In this document: one piece after another, positions 12,456-23,099 of the stretch
Layout: each line of letters begins with the position of its first letter
Numbering within the stretch: the stretch's first letter is position 1
Assembly: GCA_000349905.1 (NCBI GenBank)
Contig: KB722743.1
Span: 305,923 to 369,922, forward strand
From: Volvariella volvacea V23
Lineage: Eukaryota; Basidiomycota; Agaricomycetes; Agaricales; Pluteaceae
Direction of reading: 5' to 3'
DNA length: 64,000 bases
Notes under the pieces: generated by a model
What the model was told of the DNA's origin: nothing
What the model saw: only the letters and a program-made list of their open reading frames with translations
The model's database searches: none
Translations under genes and position numbers: made by a program

Positions 12456-13271
12456 TTAACACTGTCGTGACCGCTTGGCGGGTCGATCATAAACATCGCT
12501 GGTCGGCGAGTTCTCGCGGCTCGAAAGAGAGATAACGGTGGGGGGTGGTGAATCGCAATGTGTAGCCCCCTGAGGCTTGATACCGCGCGTACCACGCCGC
12601 CGAGTTGCTTTGGACGACACCGATGTGCTGGAAGGAGAGGCTTAGAAACTAAAGGCACAAGGGGACGGGAAAATAGCACACCTTCTTTTACGCTTCAGGT
12701 TGGTGCATTCCTCCTCAAGGGAGTCTCGTTCATGCTTCATGGTAACAGCTTGACTTTCGGCAAGCTGCACTAGTTGTAGAAGCCTAGATGTAATAGTGGT
12801 ATGAGCCTCTGCTCGGCGGCGCCACAATGCACATTGTTGCTGGAGCACCGCGTTCTCCGCACGGAGCCTTGCTACCTCAGTTGCAAGCTGTTCGCCTGCG
12901 AGTATTCTGGGACCGCCAAGAACATCATCCTGTTGCATGTACAGCCTTCTGAGGCCGTTCCCAGTTTGCCCCTTCAAGTGAGGCGCTGCAGATTGGTTGG
13001 CATTGTCTATATGTCTTGAGTTCAAGCGCTGTTATTTTGTATGAGGTTCACTTACTTGGATTATAAACAGCTCTACAGGACGGGCACATATGAGCTGTCG
13101 CAATCCCCTGTACAACTTGAATTGTGCGAGAGAGACACTCTTCGCAAAAGACATGCCCTGATGGTCCCTTGGTTAACGTAGGAAAATAAGATAAGAATAA
13201 AAGAACAGACCACACGGCAAGGCAATTGGTTGCTTGAAACCTTCACAGCAGATGGAGCAGATTACGGTCAT
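12456..13271 (-). CDS. RING finger / coiled-coil protein with basic C-terminus (paralogue 1)
   Basis: Starts MTVICSICCEGF; exon 1 ends in LPCG and a phase-1 intron follows. The next exon continues GHVFCEECLSRT and CPSCRAVYNP, completing a C3HC4 RING (CSIC...C-G-H...CEEC...CPSC). A later exon holds a coiled coil (QLATEVARLRAENAVLQQQC), and the last exon ends PAKRSRQC-stop, a nuclear-localisation-like basic tail. The family role is probably E3 ubiquitin ligase activity through the RING; the target is unknown. Two more genes of the same architecture lie at 20328-21662 and 39256-40404. The RING is near the extreme N-terminus, which supports the start at 13271. Confidence 0.8.
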
Positions 13272-14161
13272 GGTTGTCTGTGGAATAAGAGGAATGGGTA
13301 CTCGTTCCCACTAGGAGGGGTTTTATAGTACTGACTGCGCTTATAGAGGATGCTACTATTGTGGTATGATACCGTTTCCGATTAACCTGGTCGAGAAATC
13401 AGTCCTGCCGAGTTAGGGGGGCAAAAAAGGTCCCAGCCGGCGACTTCGTGTGAGGGGGTCCAGGGGGGTCAAGGTCGGAGGATAGGAACCTCCGTTGGCA
13501 TACGAGGCTAGCTGAGAGGGAGGTGATCGATGTGATTGGTTGGCCCACCTTCACACATTCAAGGTCAAGAGACCCGTTTGTGAATTGTATCATACTCAAA
13601 ATGTTATTTTGGCCTGAAAACATGTGGCAATTGAATACAAGAATGGATTATCAACAGCACGGTCGCTGTCGGAGGATGTCAACCACCGATGCTTGAAACC
13701 TCTTTAGGAACCGAGATGGAAACCGAGCCAACCACTTAAGCCCTGACGCGTTCGAAATCATATTACCAATAGCCACCATACGTGGAATATCGGGATCGCC
13801 TGTGGGTCGCCGGCAGCAAGGAGGAAGTGCAAGCACATCTTGCGAAAGCAGCAACAGTAAGGTGGTCGCAACGGAAAGAGCGTAGTGGCGTTAACTATGT
13901 GGCAGTTCAACAGCACCGAGGTGATGCGAGCACTTCAAGCATGGAAACAGGCGCCTGTACAGCGCGACTAGCCAATATCCGTTGCCTTTTGGAGGCCGGC
14001 AATCAGCAAAGACAAATAAAGGCAAGCTCAATCCCGGAATTTGCCTTGTGCTGCCTAGGAAGGAGAAATAAGGTTTCAGCCACAACACCCCGCCAAACAA
14101 CGCCCGTAGCGATCTTAGCCACCAGACAAGGTAAGAGGGGACTACCGTACCAACTACAAAA
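13272..14161. other. Divergent intergenic region, no gene recognised
   Basis: Separates the RING gene (minus) from ribosomal protein uL5 (plus). It should include the strong promoter of the ribosomal gene. Short open frames on both strands show no domain or splice continuity. Confidence 0.5.
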
Positions 14162-14957
14162 ATGGTGAGTATATAGACCACCCATGCTAGCGTACTTGCC
14201 AACAGTATGGACTACAGGCAGAGCAGAAGACCGCTCCAACAAACCCCATGCGGGAACCCAGAATCGACAAACTCGTCATCAGTGCGTATCTTATGGACGA
14301 CGCCGAACAGCATCCTGATATCTTGAAATAACAACAGACATCTCAGTTGGTGAATCTGGCGATCGTCTTACTCGTGCCTCCAAGGTTTTGGAGCAACTTA
14401 CTGGACAAACACCCGTCACATCAAAGGCACGCTTCACTGTGCGAACATTCGGTATCCGACGAAATGAGAAAATCGCTGTTCACGTAACCATCCGTGGTCC
14501 CAAGGCGGAGGAAATCCTTGAGCGTGGTTTGAAGGTCAAGGAGTACGAGTTGCGCCGAAAGAACTTCTCGGAGACCGGAAACTTCGGTTTCGGTATCCAA
14601 GAACATATCGACTTGGGTGCCCGATNNNNNNNNNNNNNNNNNNNNNNNNNNNNNNNNNNNNNNNNNNNNNNNNNNNNNNNNNNNNNNNNNNNNNNNNNNN
14701 NNNNNNNNNNNNNNNNNNNNNNNNNATGACCCCAGCATCGGTATCTTCGGTATGGACTTCTACGTCGTGATGGGTCGTCCTGGTGGTCGAGTCGCAAAGA
14801 GAAGGGCAAAGAAGGCCCGAATTGGCTACTCACACCGTATTAAGAGGGAGGAGACAATGGCATGGTTCAAGCAGAGATTCGATGGTATTATCCTGGTAAG
14901 TGTCGTACTTTACTGGTGCTCGTCGTCATTTGCTCTAATCTGCGACCGCAGAAATAA
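14162..14957 (+). CDS. RPL11: 60S ribosomal protein L11 (uL5)
   Basis: Part of the large ribosomal subunit central protuberance, where it contacts 5S rRNA. Exons: 14162-14164 (ATG only), 14218-14281, 14338-14895, and 14952-14957 (Lys-stop). The protein reads [20 protein letters not shown], then [50 protein letters not shown] and [10 protein letters not shown], which is unmistakable. A 100-N block at 14626-14725 interrupts it. Joining the flanks with nothing between gives LGARYDPSIG in frame and a total of 531 coding nt (176 residues), close to the usual length of the family. An ATG-only first exon is common in fungal ribosomal genes. Confidence 0.95.
14626..14725. other. Assembly gap (100 N), probably of zero true length
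   Basis: Exactly 100 N inside the RPL11 coding sequence, the conventional size for a gap of unknown length. The flanking bases join directly into the conserved uL5 reading frame, so no sequence seems to be missing. Confidence 0.9.
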
Positions 14958-15170
14958 AAACTCGCTACTACTATGCTATGCATTTGATATGCTTATTACA
15001 CCATGCATCCCGAGCACAATGATTACTGCAACCTCACGACACTGTATCTTTTGGTCTTTCCTTGTATGTCCATGCATATCCGCGCTGGGTATGACACCTC
15101 TCAGTCGCCCACACCTGCCTGCCCGACATTGATGTCGGATATGAAAGAGAGTTGTCCCATCCAGTGCTAT

Positions 15171-18100
15171 CTAAGCTGAATGGTGAGACTCCCTTCGTTC
15201 ATTGGCAAAATTGAGCATCGCTTGCAGGCTGCGCTCGAACACGGGTTTTGTCAAAACACTAGGAAGGGTTGTGGCCAGAGACATATTCACAGCCGGAATT
15301 CACTCACTAATCTGCCCCAGCTGCCAAATATTCCTACGAATGCCCTCTTAGTGCTTACTGATGGGACAAAGTCAACTGTTCCTCACCTTTTGATCTGATA
15401 GAAGTGCGTTTCCTATGGGAGTTAATTTTGCCAGCGGACGAATAGTCTGAACTAAGGTCTTACCTGTGACGCCGACAACGAAGTCTTTTCTCCCTTGTGA
15501 TCGCAAAGTGGTGACAGCCTCGTGACCAGACATCACTGGCATTTGGTTGTCCATGAATACCGCTAGAAACTTTTGACCGATTTCATGGTTATTGGCCCCT
15601 GACTTAGTAGGAATGTCTGAACCTAACAGAATGTCGAGCGCAACTCGACCGTTCTCCGCGGTTATGACGGAATAACCCATACGCTTCAACAATCTGCTCA
15701 TCAGGGCGCGTGTCAAGTGATCATCATCAACCACGAGCACAGCACCTTTGACGCTAGGACCTTCCACCGCAAGCGGGGTCGGCGGTTGGTCGATTCGGAG
15801 ATTAGATAGGCCGAACGTTATCTGATGGTCAGCGCAGTCTGCCAATGAATCAGGCAATGGGATAACTGCGGAATGGATGCTCCTTGGTACTAAGCTGTCC
15901 ACATACCGCCGTGGAGGGTAGTAGTCATGCTCCGTACCTGGACATGGGTAATCAGTCCCGGTGGAAGCATCACCTAACGTCCGAGTTGGTATTTTAGAAT
16001 AGGAGTTGTACCGTGGAAGTATCAACTCTACGGATCCGCCTTGACCGGAATGCGCGACGTCAATACCTGGTCTGCGTACAACAACAGCGTCGGACCAACC
16101 TTGGTCCATCAACCCATGAAGAGCTGAACTCGAACGGGGACATGGTACTGGGCTCGTCATTTTGCTTGGGAGATCGACATTAGCATCCGAGATGCGCGGA
16201 GTGATGTGACGGGAAGGTAGAATGGAATTGTCAGGTCGTGAGGCGCTGACTGGGGTCGGCGTGCGAGAAATGCCGCTGTTGCTACTATCGAGGACCCTCG
16301 AACCGATGCCTAATGCTGCGGGTAGAAGGTAAGAGTTTGAGCACTCCAGCGGTGCATGTGACAGTACGAACGCAGTTCAACCCAGAAAGTAGAGCCGACT
16401 CCAACTTTGGAACGAAGTCCCAACCTTCCTCCGCTGAGTTGAACAATATGGCGAACGAGAGCCAGCCCGAGACCTGTTCCTTTACCGCCTGTTGGAGCAC
16501 ATTAATAATTAATTAATAGCCACGAAGGTATTGGTCTTTACCTTGTTGGCGCCCTTTCTCAGTCTGGTTGAACGCGGCTTTAATCACCGATGAGTCTAAT
16601 ATTCAAAAGTCTATGAGCGAATCACGTACAAAATAAGTTGCTCTGCGCCATCTCGTTTGGGTGAATACCCGAACCGGTATCCGATACTTCTATGCGCACA
16701 ATGATCTGCTCTGGCATTTCTGGGTTGAACTGCAACGAGGCGAGGGAGGGTGAGCGATTGGGTGACGATCTTGCCTGCCTTTTGCTTCCGTAGTTCGGTT
16801 CGCGGAAGCGAGTTGCTAGTGGTGGTGCTACTAGTCGAGTGGTAACGGTGAGCTTTCCTCCGGAAGGTGTGAACTTGCACGCATTACTGTAGACCCGACC
16901 GCCAGGCTCTTAGTCGGTAAACCTGATGGTGGAAGGTGGCTATTCACCTGGCAAGGTTGGTGACGATTTGTCTTAATCTCATCTCGTCTCCCAAGACGGT
17001 CCCCCAGTGGTTCTCTCCGCTCGGGCGCTCTTCCAATCGCCGAGTGATTGATTCGTTGCTTTGTCCGCTTGCTTGATATACGGCCCGCCGTGCAATCTAC
17101 AAGAATTCTGCTTTAAATGCGACGGAACTAGAACGAATTAAAACAAACATCGTCTATATTCATATCGAGGTCAATGACCAGTTCGAGATTGCGGGCATCT
17201 GTGGCAAGTCGCAACGGAAGGAACATGGATTGCATGACTTGATGGAATGCGTATGGCTATAGAGGAAATGCGTTTTTAAGTGCATGCTTTTCTGTATTAG
17301 GATATGAATAAGAGACCTTTGAGAGCGATTCGAATCGTCCACTTTCCATTCTGTTACTGCAAGCATGATTAGGTCAAGTGTGTATTCTCCGCCACAGCCT
17401 CTTACAAGTCAAGGATGTCGTTGAGGACTGTATGAATTCGTTTCACAATCATATTCCAAGGATTAAAAACATTTTACCTTTTGACATCATACTTAAACTT
17501 CCTTCCAGAGCGCTAAATTCCAATTCTTGCTCCTTTCCTATTCTTCCTGAAGCATCTATATTTTGTACAGCAAGCACTGAACGGAGGCTATAGCTTGAAA
17601 GCGCTCGCAAAAAAGGATTTTACGCACATGCTGTATTTAGCGGCACTCGAACCTGTATCAAGACGTCAGGAAGGGAGGCTTGAGGGGCACAAGAAGGACA
17701 TATCATGAAATACATAACTGCGATATATTGGATCAATGAAAATTCACCAGGCAGAGAAATATAACTTGCGAGGTTAGACGACGTTTTGAGTCAGCAGCCT
17801 CACGCTCATTAAGTTTGGCTTGCTGTGTTTGTTGCACCTGGGAGTCTAGTTGCAACCGCAAAGCATATAATTTTCTGGCAGACTGAATGATGTTCAAACA
17901 AGCTCTGAAGTGAAAAATGGGACATACAAATTCTCGCTCATAATGAATATACAGTAGGACACCCTGATATGTAATAAAGTTGGTGATATCTGGTCTTGTT
18001 AGCGGCGGACATCCAGACGAACTGAGAAGAGCACGGACTAAGGGGCCAGCTAACAGGAAATGGGGTGATCAAACAGTTTGACCTAAAGACGTGTAAAGAC

Positions 18101-19531
18101 ATTCATCAAGAGGCAGGCTAGCACCACGAGGAGACTTACGCTACCACAAAGGTAACAGCCCCAAAGAGTGCAGGAAATCTCTGGAGATGAGCCCCGAACA
18201 AAGCAATTGCCTGCAGAGCAGATGTATAACTAGAATGCCATGATAAGGTTGGAAATTTTCTGAGCAAAAAAATCTTTTGGGATGTCATGATCCAGACCCA
18301 CTAGAACGTTGAGAGCAGATCTTTGTTGCCACAAGTCAATAGGCTCCCGTCGTGGTCGTAATACCCACATAAGGCAATAAAAAGAATTTGATAGAAGGGC
18401 CTGCAGGGGGGTGGCAGCAATGCCGGCAGTCAATATCGTAACTAAGATCGGAGTCTTCACTCACCACACCCAGGTTGATAGGCAGAGGTAAATTTGATAA
18501 AAAGTATTGTGGCTGGAAGGGAAATCAAGGGCGCATAGCAGGACAAGTGGTATTGTCAACGCCGGGGTGACCTAGTCGAAAAGAACGAGTCAAAGTAGGG
18601 TGAAGATGAGTCAGGAATTGGTCTTATATTACGATCTCCGGTGACTACGATCCAGGGCATGATCTTCGCTCACCGCATAATAGAATATCTTGTCCGCAAG
18701 GACGAGAGGTCTCTGAAGGAAGACAACCTCTACTACCCAGTTGAAGATGAAGAATGTCGAGGACCACAAGCACATCTTTTTTGATTGACACCACATTTCC
18801 TGCTGATACGATCTTTCGGTCCCCTCGTCTTCGAATTTCGAGCTAAAGAACCGCATCACATAAGGCCACAACTTGAGGCGAAGGATCATTAGCACCCTAT
18901 AACACGCCCAAATCCCGGGACTTTGGTGCTGGGAGTGTGTTCCTGTTAGCGCCCCAGTGCTGTTGCAATCGTTGTGTATAGCCGCCGCACTACCAGTCAG
19001 AGAAGGTGGCTGAGAAGAAGTGTGCCTATTGCAGTGGTCATCCGGGTTGAGGAGCTCCACTTGTTCTCCACTCCACGGCCTGTCCACCACCACTTCGTCA
19101 ATTTCCTCAGCATCCACTATAGGGTGAACTCCAGCCTCCACATCTTCGGCGCTGGTGGGTCCATCGTAAGCCATTGACCTGCTTGGTGTGCGACCGGCCT
19201 CCACTTGGATGGGGTTGTTGGGTTCCATGCTGGTGGCGGATAGTTCTAGTAACTTGCGGCGGATGTGCTGCTTGACAAGGGACCAATGGCGGGAGATGGT
19301 GCTGTGAAGTGGGAAGCCTCTACGGCTACCCAGCTGAATGGGTGCTATTTGTTTTTGAGAAGTGGGTGGTGCGAGGTCTAAGACTCGAGGAGGCCACGCA
19401 GATGCATTCGCAAATTGAGGACGCGAGGGTGGTGGTTCATCTAGTAAGTGGGGTGTGCCGTTCACTGGCTTCATAGCCATGCTATTCGTCCATGGATAGT
19501 CTTGCGACTTCCCAGTTGGTGGGACAGCCAT
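15171..19531 (-). CDS. Hybrid histidine kinase with N-terminal membrane domain and receiver
   Basis: Two-component sensor. The first exon (to about 18673) has a long Pro/Ser-rich cytoplasmic leader, then [16 protein letters not shown] and hydrophobic segments; exons to about 18130 add more membrane helices. Next come a coiled linker ([12 protein letters not shown]), the H-box region (YVFH, then VRVPLNTA), and the X-region ([20 protein letters not shown]). The ATPase domain shows [18 protein letters not shown] (N box), SDTGSGI (G1) and [18 protein letters not shown] (G2). The receiver has [13 protein letters not shown] (acid pair), [11 protein letters not shown] (phospho-Asp), VVGVTG and VLTKPV (conserved Lys). 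The stop is at 15171-15173. Over ten short introns are needed, one with a GC donor (17718-17769). Splicing immediately after the phosphoacceptor His is anomalous (see findings). The start at 19531 is the best upstream ATG but uncertain. The stimulus is unknown. Confidence 0.85.
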
Positions 19532-20327
19532 GAATGCACAAACGCAGAAGGTACCAGAATCGACGGGAGCCCGAGGGTCAAAGTAAAAACTGTTAATCGC
19601 GTTACATTTAGGAGAGAAAAAAGGGTCGTGGTGAAGTACACTCCAACCTCCCTCATTCCGTGAATCCGAATGGCTGTGAAGCCTCCGGATGGAACAAGAA
19701 TCGATCGGAGAAGGTTTGGCCAGGACCGCGTCAAAAGCGAGCGGACCAAGGGGGAATTCTTCCAGCAGCCAATGGGGTTGGAACGAAAACGATATGGTTA
19801 CTTGGAGTCGTAAAAAGATCAGAGCTTGATTCCGACGTCGGAAGCTTGAAGCCTGTTGGTATGAATGCAATCTCCGTTCTGTACATGTTATGTCTAAGCC
19901 TATGGGCACGAGCCACTCACTATATGCATTCAGACAGGAGTGAGAATTCAGTGAGGTAGAGATGTGGTCGCCTTATGCATTCAATCCTTGTACCCAAGGC
20001 CGCCGTGTCAAGGCCTAGACCGGTGGTTGCTCTAAGGATTCGGAATAGGCGTAGGTATAGGCAACAGCCTTTTCTGTCCCCTCAATGGTTAGGATATCTG
20101 CCCCCCAGATCTGAGTAGAGATCGCTTGCAAGACAACACCTTCCCTTCCACTGCAATGTGGAAGTCGTTCGCGACGATCGCTGACTTGTCAGATTGCAGT
20201 AGTACACCATTATGTAAAGCCCCTGCAGGCGAAACAAAATGCAGGATATGCACACAATCAGTCTGGCTCATGGGAACTGCATGTTAATAAATTTAGACAC
20301 ATTACAGGAAAGATAATCACGGAATGT
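19532..20327. other. Intergenic region, no gene recognised
   Basis: Contains the presumed promoter of the histidine kinase and the 3' flank of the second RING gene. No domain-bearing frame, repeat or RNA gene was seen. Confidence 0.45.
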
Positions 20328-21662
20328 CTATGTTAAATTCAATCTGCGCGAACGCTTTGGTCCCAGTTGCACCGGTACTTGTGGGCGCCCATTTGCATTT
20401 AGTGAGATCGGAAAGGAGTTGTCCGAACTGGTAAATTTCTCAGAGTCGGCCAACTTGCGTTTGAGGGTCAATCTGCTGTTGTGAGGCGGCTTGTAAGAAG
20501 AGAAACCCGGGTTGGGTAAGGCTTCAAAATCCCGTTGGATAGCCGAGGATTCGATAGGTGCACTAGAATGAAGTGACTGTTTACGTTGCACGAACGGAGA
20601 CGAGGATTGTTGGGAAGAGACACAGCAGTGTCCTTCGCTGTTACTCTCCTGTCAAATTCCACATCAATTATGTACATGTGTGGAGATGCCGGCGGCGTCT
20701 CAAATTTTCAGCACTTACTTGTGGATTCGATAACGACTTGTCCAACAACAGCTTGTTCGCCGCGGTGAGTTTGGCTACCTCTTGCTTAAGAGCCTCAATT
20801 TTCTTGTGTTGGCGGTTTGCCTAAGAGTTCCATGCGCCCTGAGTGAGTAGGATAATATTTGTGTAGGCAGTGTTACATACAACCACCCTATGTTTCTCCA
20901 GCTGTTGACAACGGAGTTTGTGCTGCTCTGAGAGTTCTGCGCATTTTCGTTCAAGTTGCTCCTTCTCATCTCGTAGCTCTACCATTTCATTCGTTGCCAT
21001 TTCAGCAAAGGTGATTGCCTTTTCAGTTTGTTCTGTAGCCTGGTTTAAGCTCTGGCGAAGTGAGTGGGCCTCTTCGATTAAAGTTTCAGCGTCCTTCAAT
21101 TTTTTACATAACCGATTGTTCTGCAACTCTTGGTCTTGAATTTCAGTCCTTAGATTGGCTATCTCCTGTGCTTGTTTCTCGATTGTAGTAAACGCGGGGA
21201 CAATGCGGTCTTGAAAGTCATTCACAGCCTTCAAAAGAAGCTCCTAGACGACGATAGTTTGGTTTGAGCATCAAGATCTTGGGAAATCAACTCACCGCGC
21301 CGTCCCCGTCTGCTAGCATTGCTTCCCTTTGAAGTTTATCTCCAGTTCTCTTGACGCTCACGAGCTTCGAGTTTTCATCCATGTCCCCCAGCCTCTGAAT
21401 GACAACATCGCTGCTGTCGACAACGTCGATATAGATCCTTCGAATCGAGTCCCGTGTACCATGTTCACGACAAGTGGGGCACGATGCCCTACCCCGATGC
21501 AGCATCTTCTCAATGCATCCTTTGCAGAAGCAGTGCCCTGGGAGCAAACGCGTTTTCTCTGGCGCTGAACTAGAAGTTTCCTACCAACTTACCACAAGGA
21601 AATGAGCGAAAATGATGAATCGGAGAATTATATGCGCAGATGAAACAGTTTGCGTAGTGCAT
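20328..21662 (-). CDS. RING finger / coiled-coil protein with basic C-terminus (paralogue 2)
   Basis: Begins MHYANCFICAYNSP and exon 1 ends in FPCG followed by GTAAGT. After a phase-1 intron the protein continues GHCFCKGCIEKML and CPTCREHG, completing a RING (C-x2-C ... C-G-H ... C-x2-C ... C-x2-C). A long coiled coil follows (21234 to about 20890: IANLRTEIQDQELQNNRL and further heptads), and the C-terminus ends GPKRSRRLNLT-stop with a KRSRR nuclear-localisation-like motif. It has the same architecture and same RING intron site as the genes at 12456 and 39256. The spacing between the first two Cys pairs is unusual and rich in His, so zinc-ligand assignment there is uncertain. A longer upstream frame exists; the start at 21662 is chosen because the RING is N-terminal in both paralogues. 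Confidence 0.75.
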
Positions 21663-21852
21663 CCACACTACATACGACGGGGCTCGTTGCAAGGCGCGCC
21701 CAAACGCGTTGCTGATTTGTGTCACGTGCGATACACCGGGTACACCCGGCTGCAGAGCGATTGAGGTCAGAGTTCGGACATATAGTACAAAGTAAATTAC
21801 ACAGCAGACACCACAGTCACTGGTAACAAGTCCTGCAACCCCAAGTGCACAG

Positions 21853-22637
21853 CTACTTGCCTGCAAAGAACCTCACACCCTCCCCGTCTGCAATCGCGAT
21901 CAACTGGGCTCGACCCGTCTTGGCAAGTATCGAAATGGCTTTCTTCAGGAGCACAATCGGTATGTTTGTCAGAGGGGATTCCACTGGCGGATCAGTGATG
22001 TCATAAAAGGTGAGGATGGTGTTCAGCTGCCCCGTCGAGTTGGCCTGTGCAACGTGAGCCCCAAAGCAGACACAAGAACCCTAAACCTCCTACCCAATCG
22101 TGGAGCACCTCCGCCCATTCTTCTGGTAATCGCCAGTAGAGGAGCACAGAGCGTGTTTGTCTTGGGGGCTCGTATGATGCCAAATCCTTGGCGACCATAG
22201 ATGCTATTATGCTTGATAGATGCGAGGACCTCAACTTTCCTGTGCGAAATATGAATGGCGATATCTCAGGGGTGAGGGTTGGGCTTACGGTTTATCCGCG
22301 TGTTGCGCAGTACCTCATCCCAATCTCCTCCTGTCGTCTCTGCATCCTCTACCCGTAACGTGAATAGCCTCTTGTAGCGAGCATATGAAAGGATTAGACG
22401 AGTCCATTGTTCAGTTACGATGGCCTGCGTAGCAGGATTGGGCTGCTGCCTGTGCTTGATCAACGACGAGGTCGGGAACGATCATCCTGCGATTCATTGA
22501 TGCTTACGTGAAGAAGGGAGGTGCTGAATGTATGGAGGGTAGAAGGTATCCTTTGGAGTGAATCGATTTAGTAAGTCCCCAAGGCTTGTTTGAAGAGTAT
22601 AGGTACCGTTGGACGTTGTATGGGTTGAGAGGGCCAT
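21853..22637 (-). CDS. VPS25: ESCRT-II subunit Vps25
   Basis: Vps25 links ESCRT-II to ESCRT-III (Vps20) during multivesicular body sorting on endosomes. After splicing the first intron the N-terminus reads SNGYLLPSIHSAPPFF, followed in the next exons by QPNPATQAIVTEQWTRLILS (the PPxF/Y-type region that binds Vps22/Vps36), GDWDEVLRN, LSSIIASMVAKDLASYEP, VLLYWRLPEEWAEVLHDW, LTFYDITDPP and GRAQLIAIADGEGVRFFAGK-stop. These form the two winged-helix domains of the family. Five exons are needed. The ATG at 22635-22637 gives a short MALSTHTTSN leader. It is divergent from the beta-galactosidase gene, about 460 bp away. Confidence 0.92.
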
Positions 22638-23099
22638 TGCTGCAACGTCGTAGTGGTCAAGCCAAGATCTGATCTAAACAAGCAATTCCGATCACGACCA
22701 TCTTGCTTTGCTTCGCACCATCATCACCTCTGCGCTCAGGTTATAGTAACAGATCCTGGCAATTCATCTGGGCTTTAATGTTTGAGTCTTGGGTTGAGCT
22801 AAGTATTCCGATTGAAGCCTTGTGCATGTGTCCCGGGATGCCTTCCATCAGTATTTCAAAGAAAGGATAAACCAGAGGTTCTTCCAGGGATTCAGGATGC
22901 GCAAGCGGTTCCGCGGTCCGTCAACTGGCATCATGACCAGGCAGACCTTGTGCTATTTCGCCGGACAATATCACCTGGTTGAAAAAGAATCCACCATGGG
23001 CATATTGGAAGTGTCAACAAGCAGGTTCTTATCCCTTCTCTGGCCGTATAATAATACAGGAGACGCACAGTGCATGCCTCCCCAAAGAACGCACACTGA
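22638..23099. other. Divergent promoter region VPS25 / beta-galactosidase
   Basis: About 460 bp between two divergent start codons. It must hold both promoters. I saw no other gene here; open frames overlapping the beta-galactosidase start are in other phases. Confidence 0.5.

Noticed and set aside
15372..16160. Separate stand-alone response regulator
   Set aside because: Frames and splice sites join it to the ATPase domain upstream, so it is the receiver of one hybrid kinase.
19531..19909. Upstream in-frame start for the histidine kinase (to 19909)
   Set aside because: The extra residues are Phe/Arg/His-rich without family resemblance; the start at 19531 leaves a typical leader.
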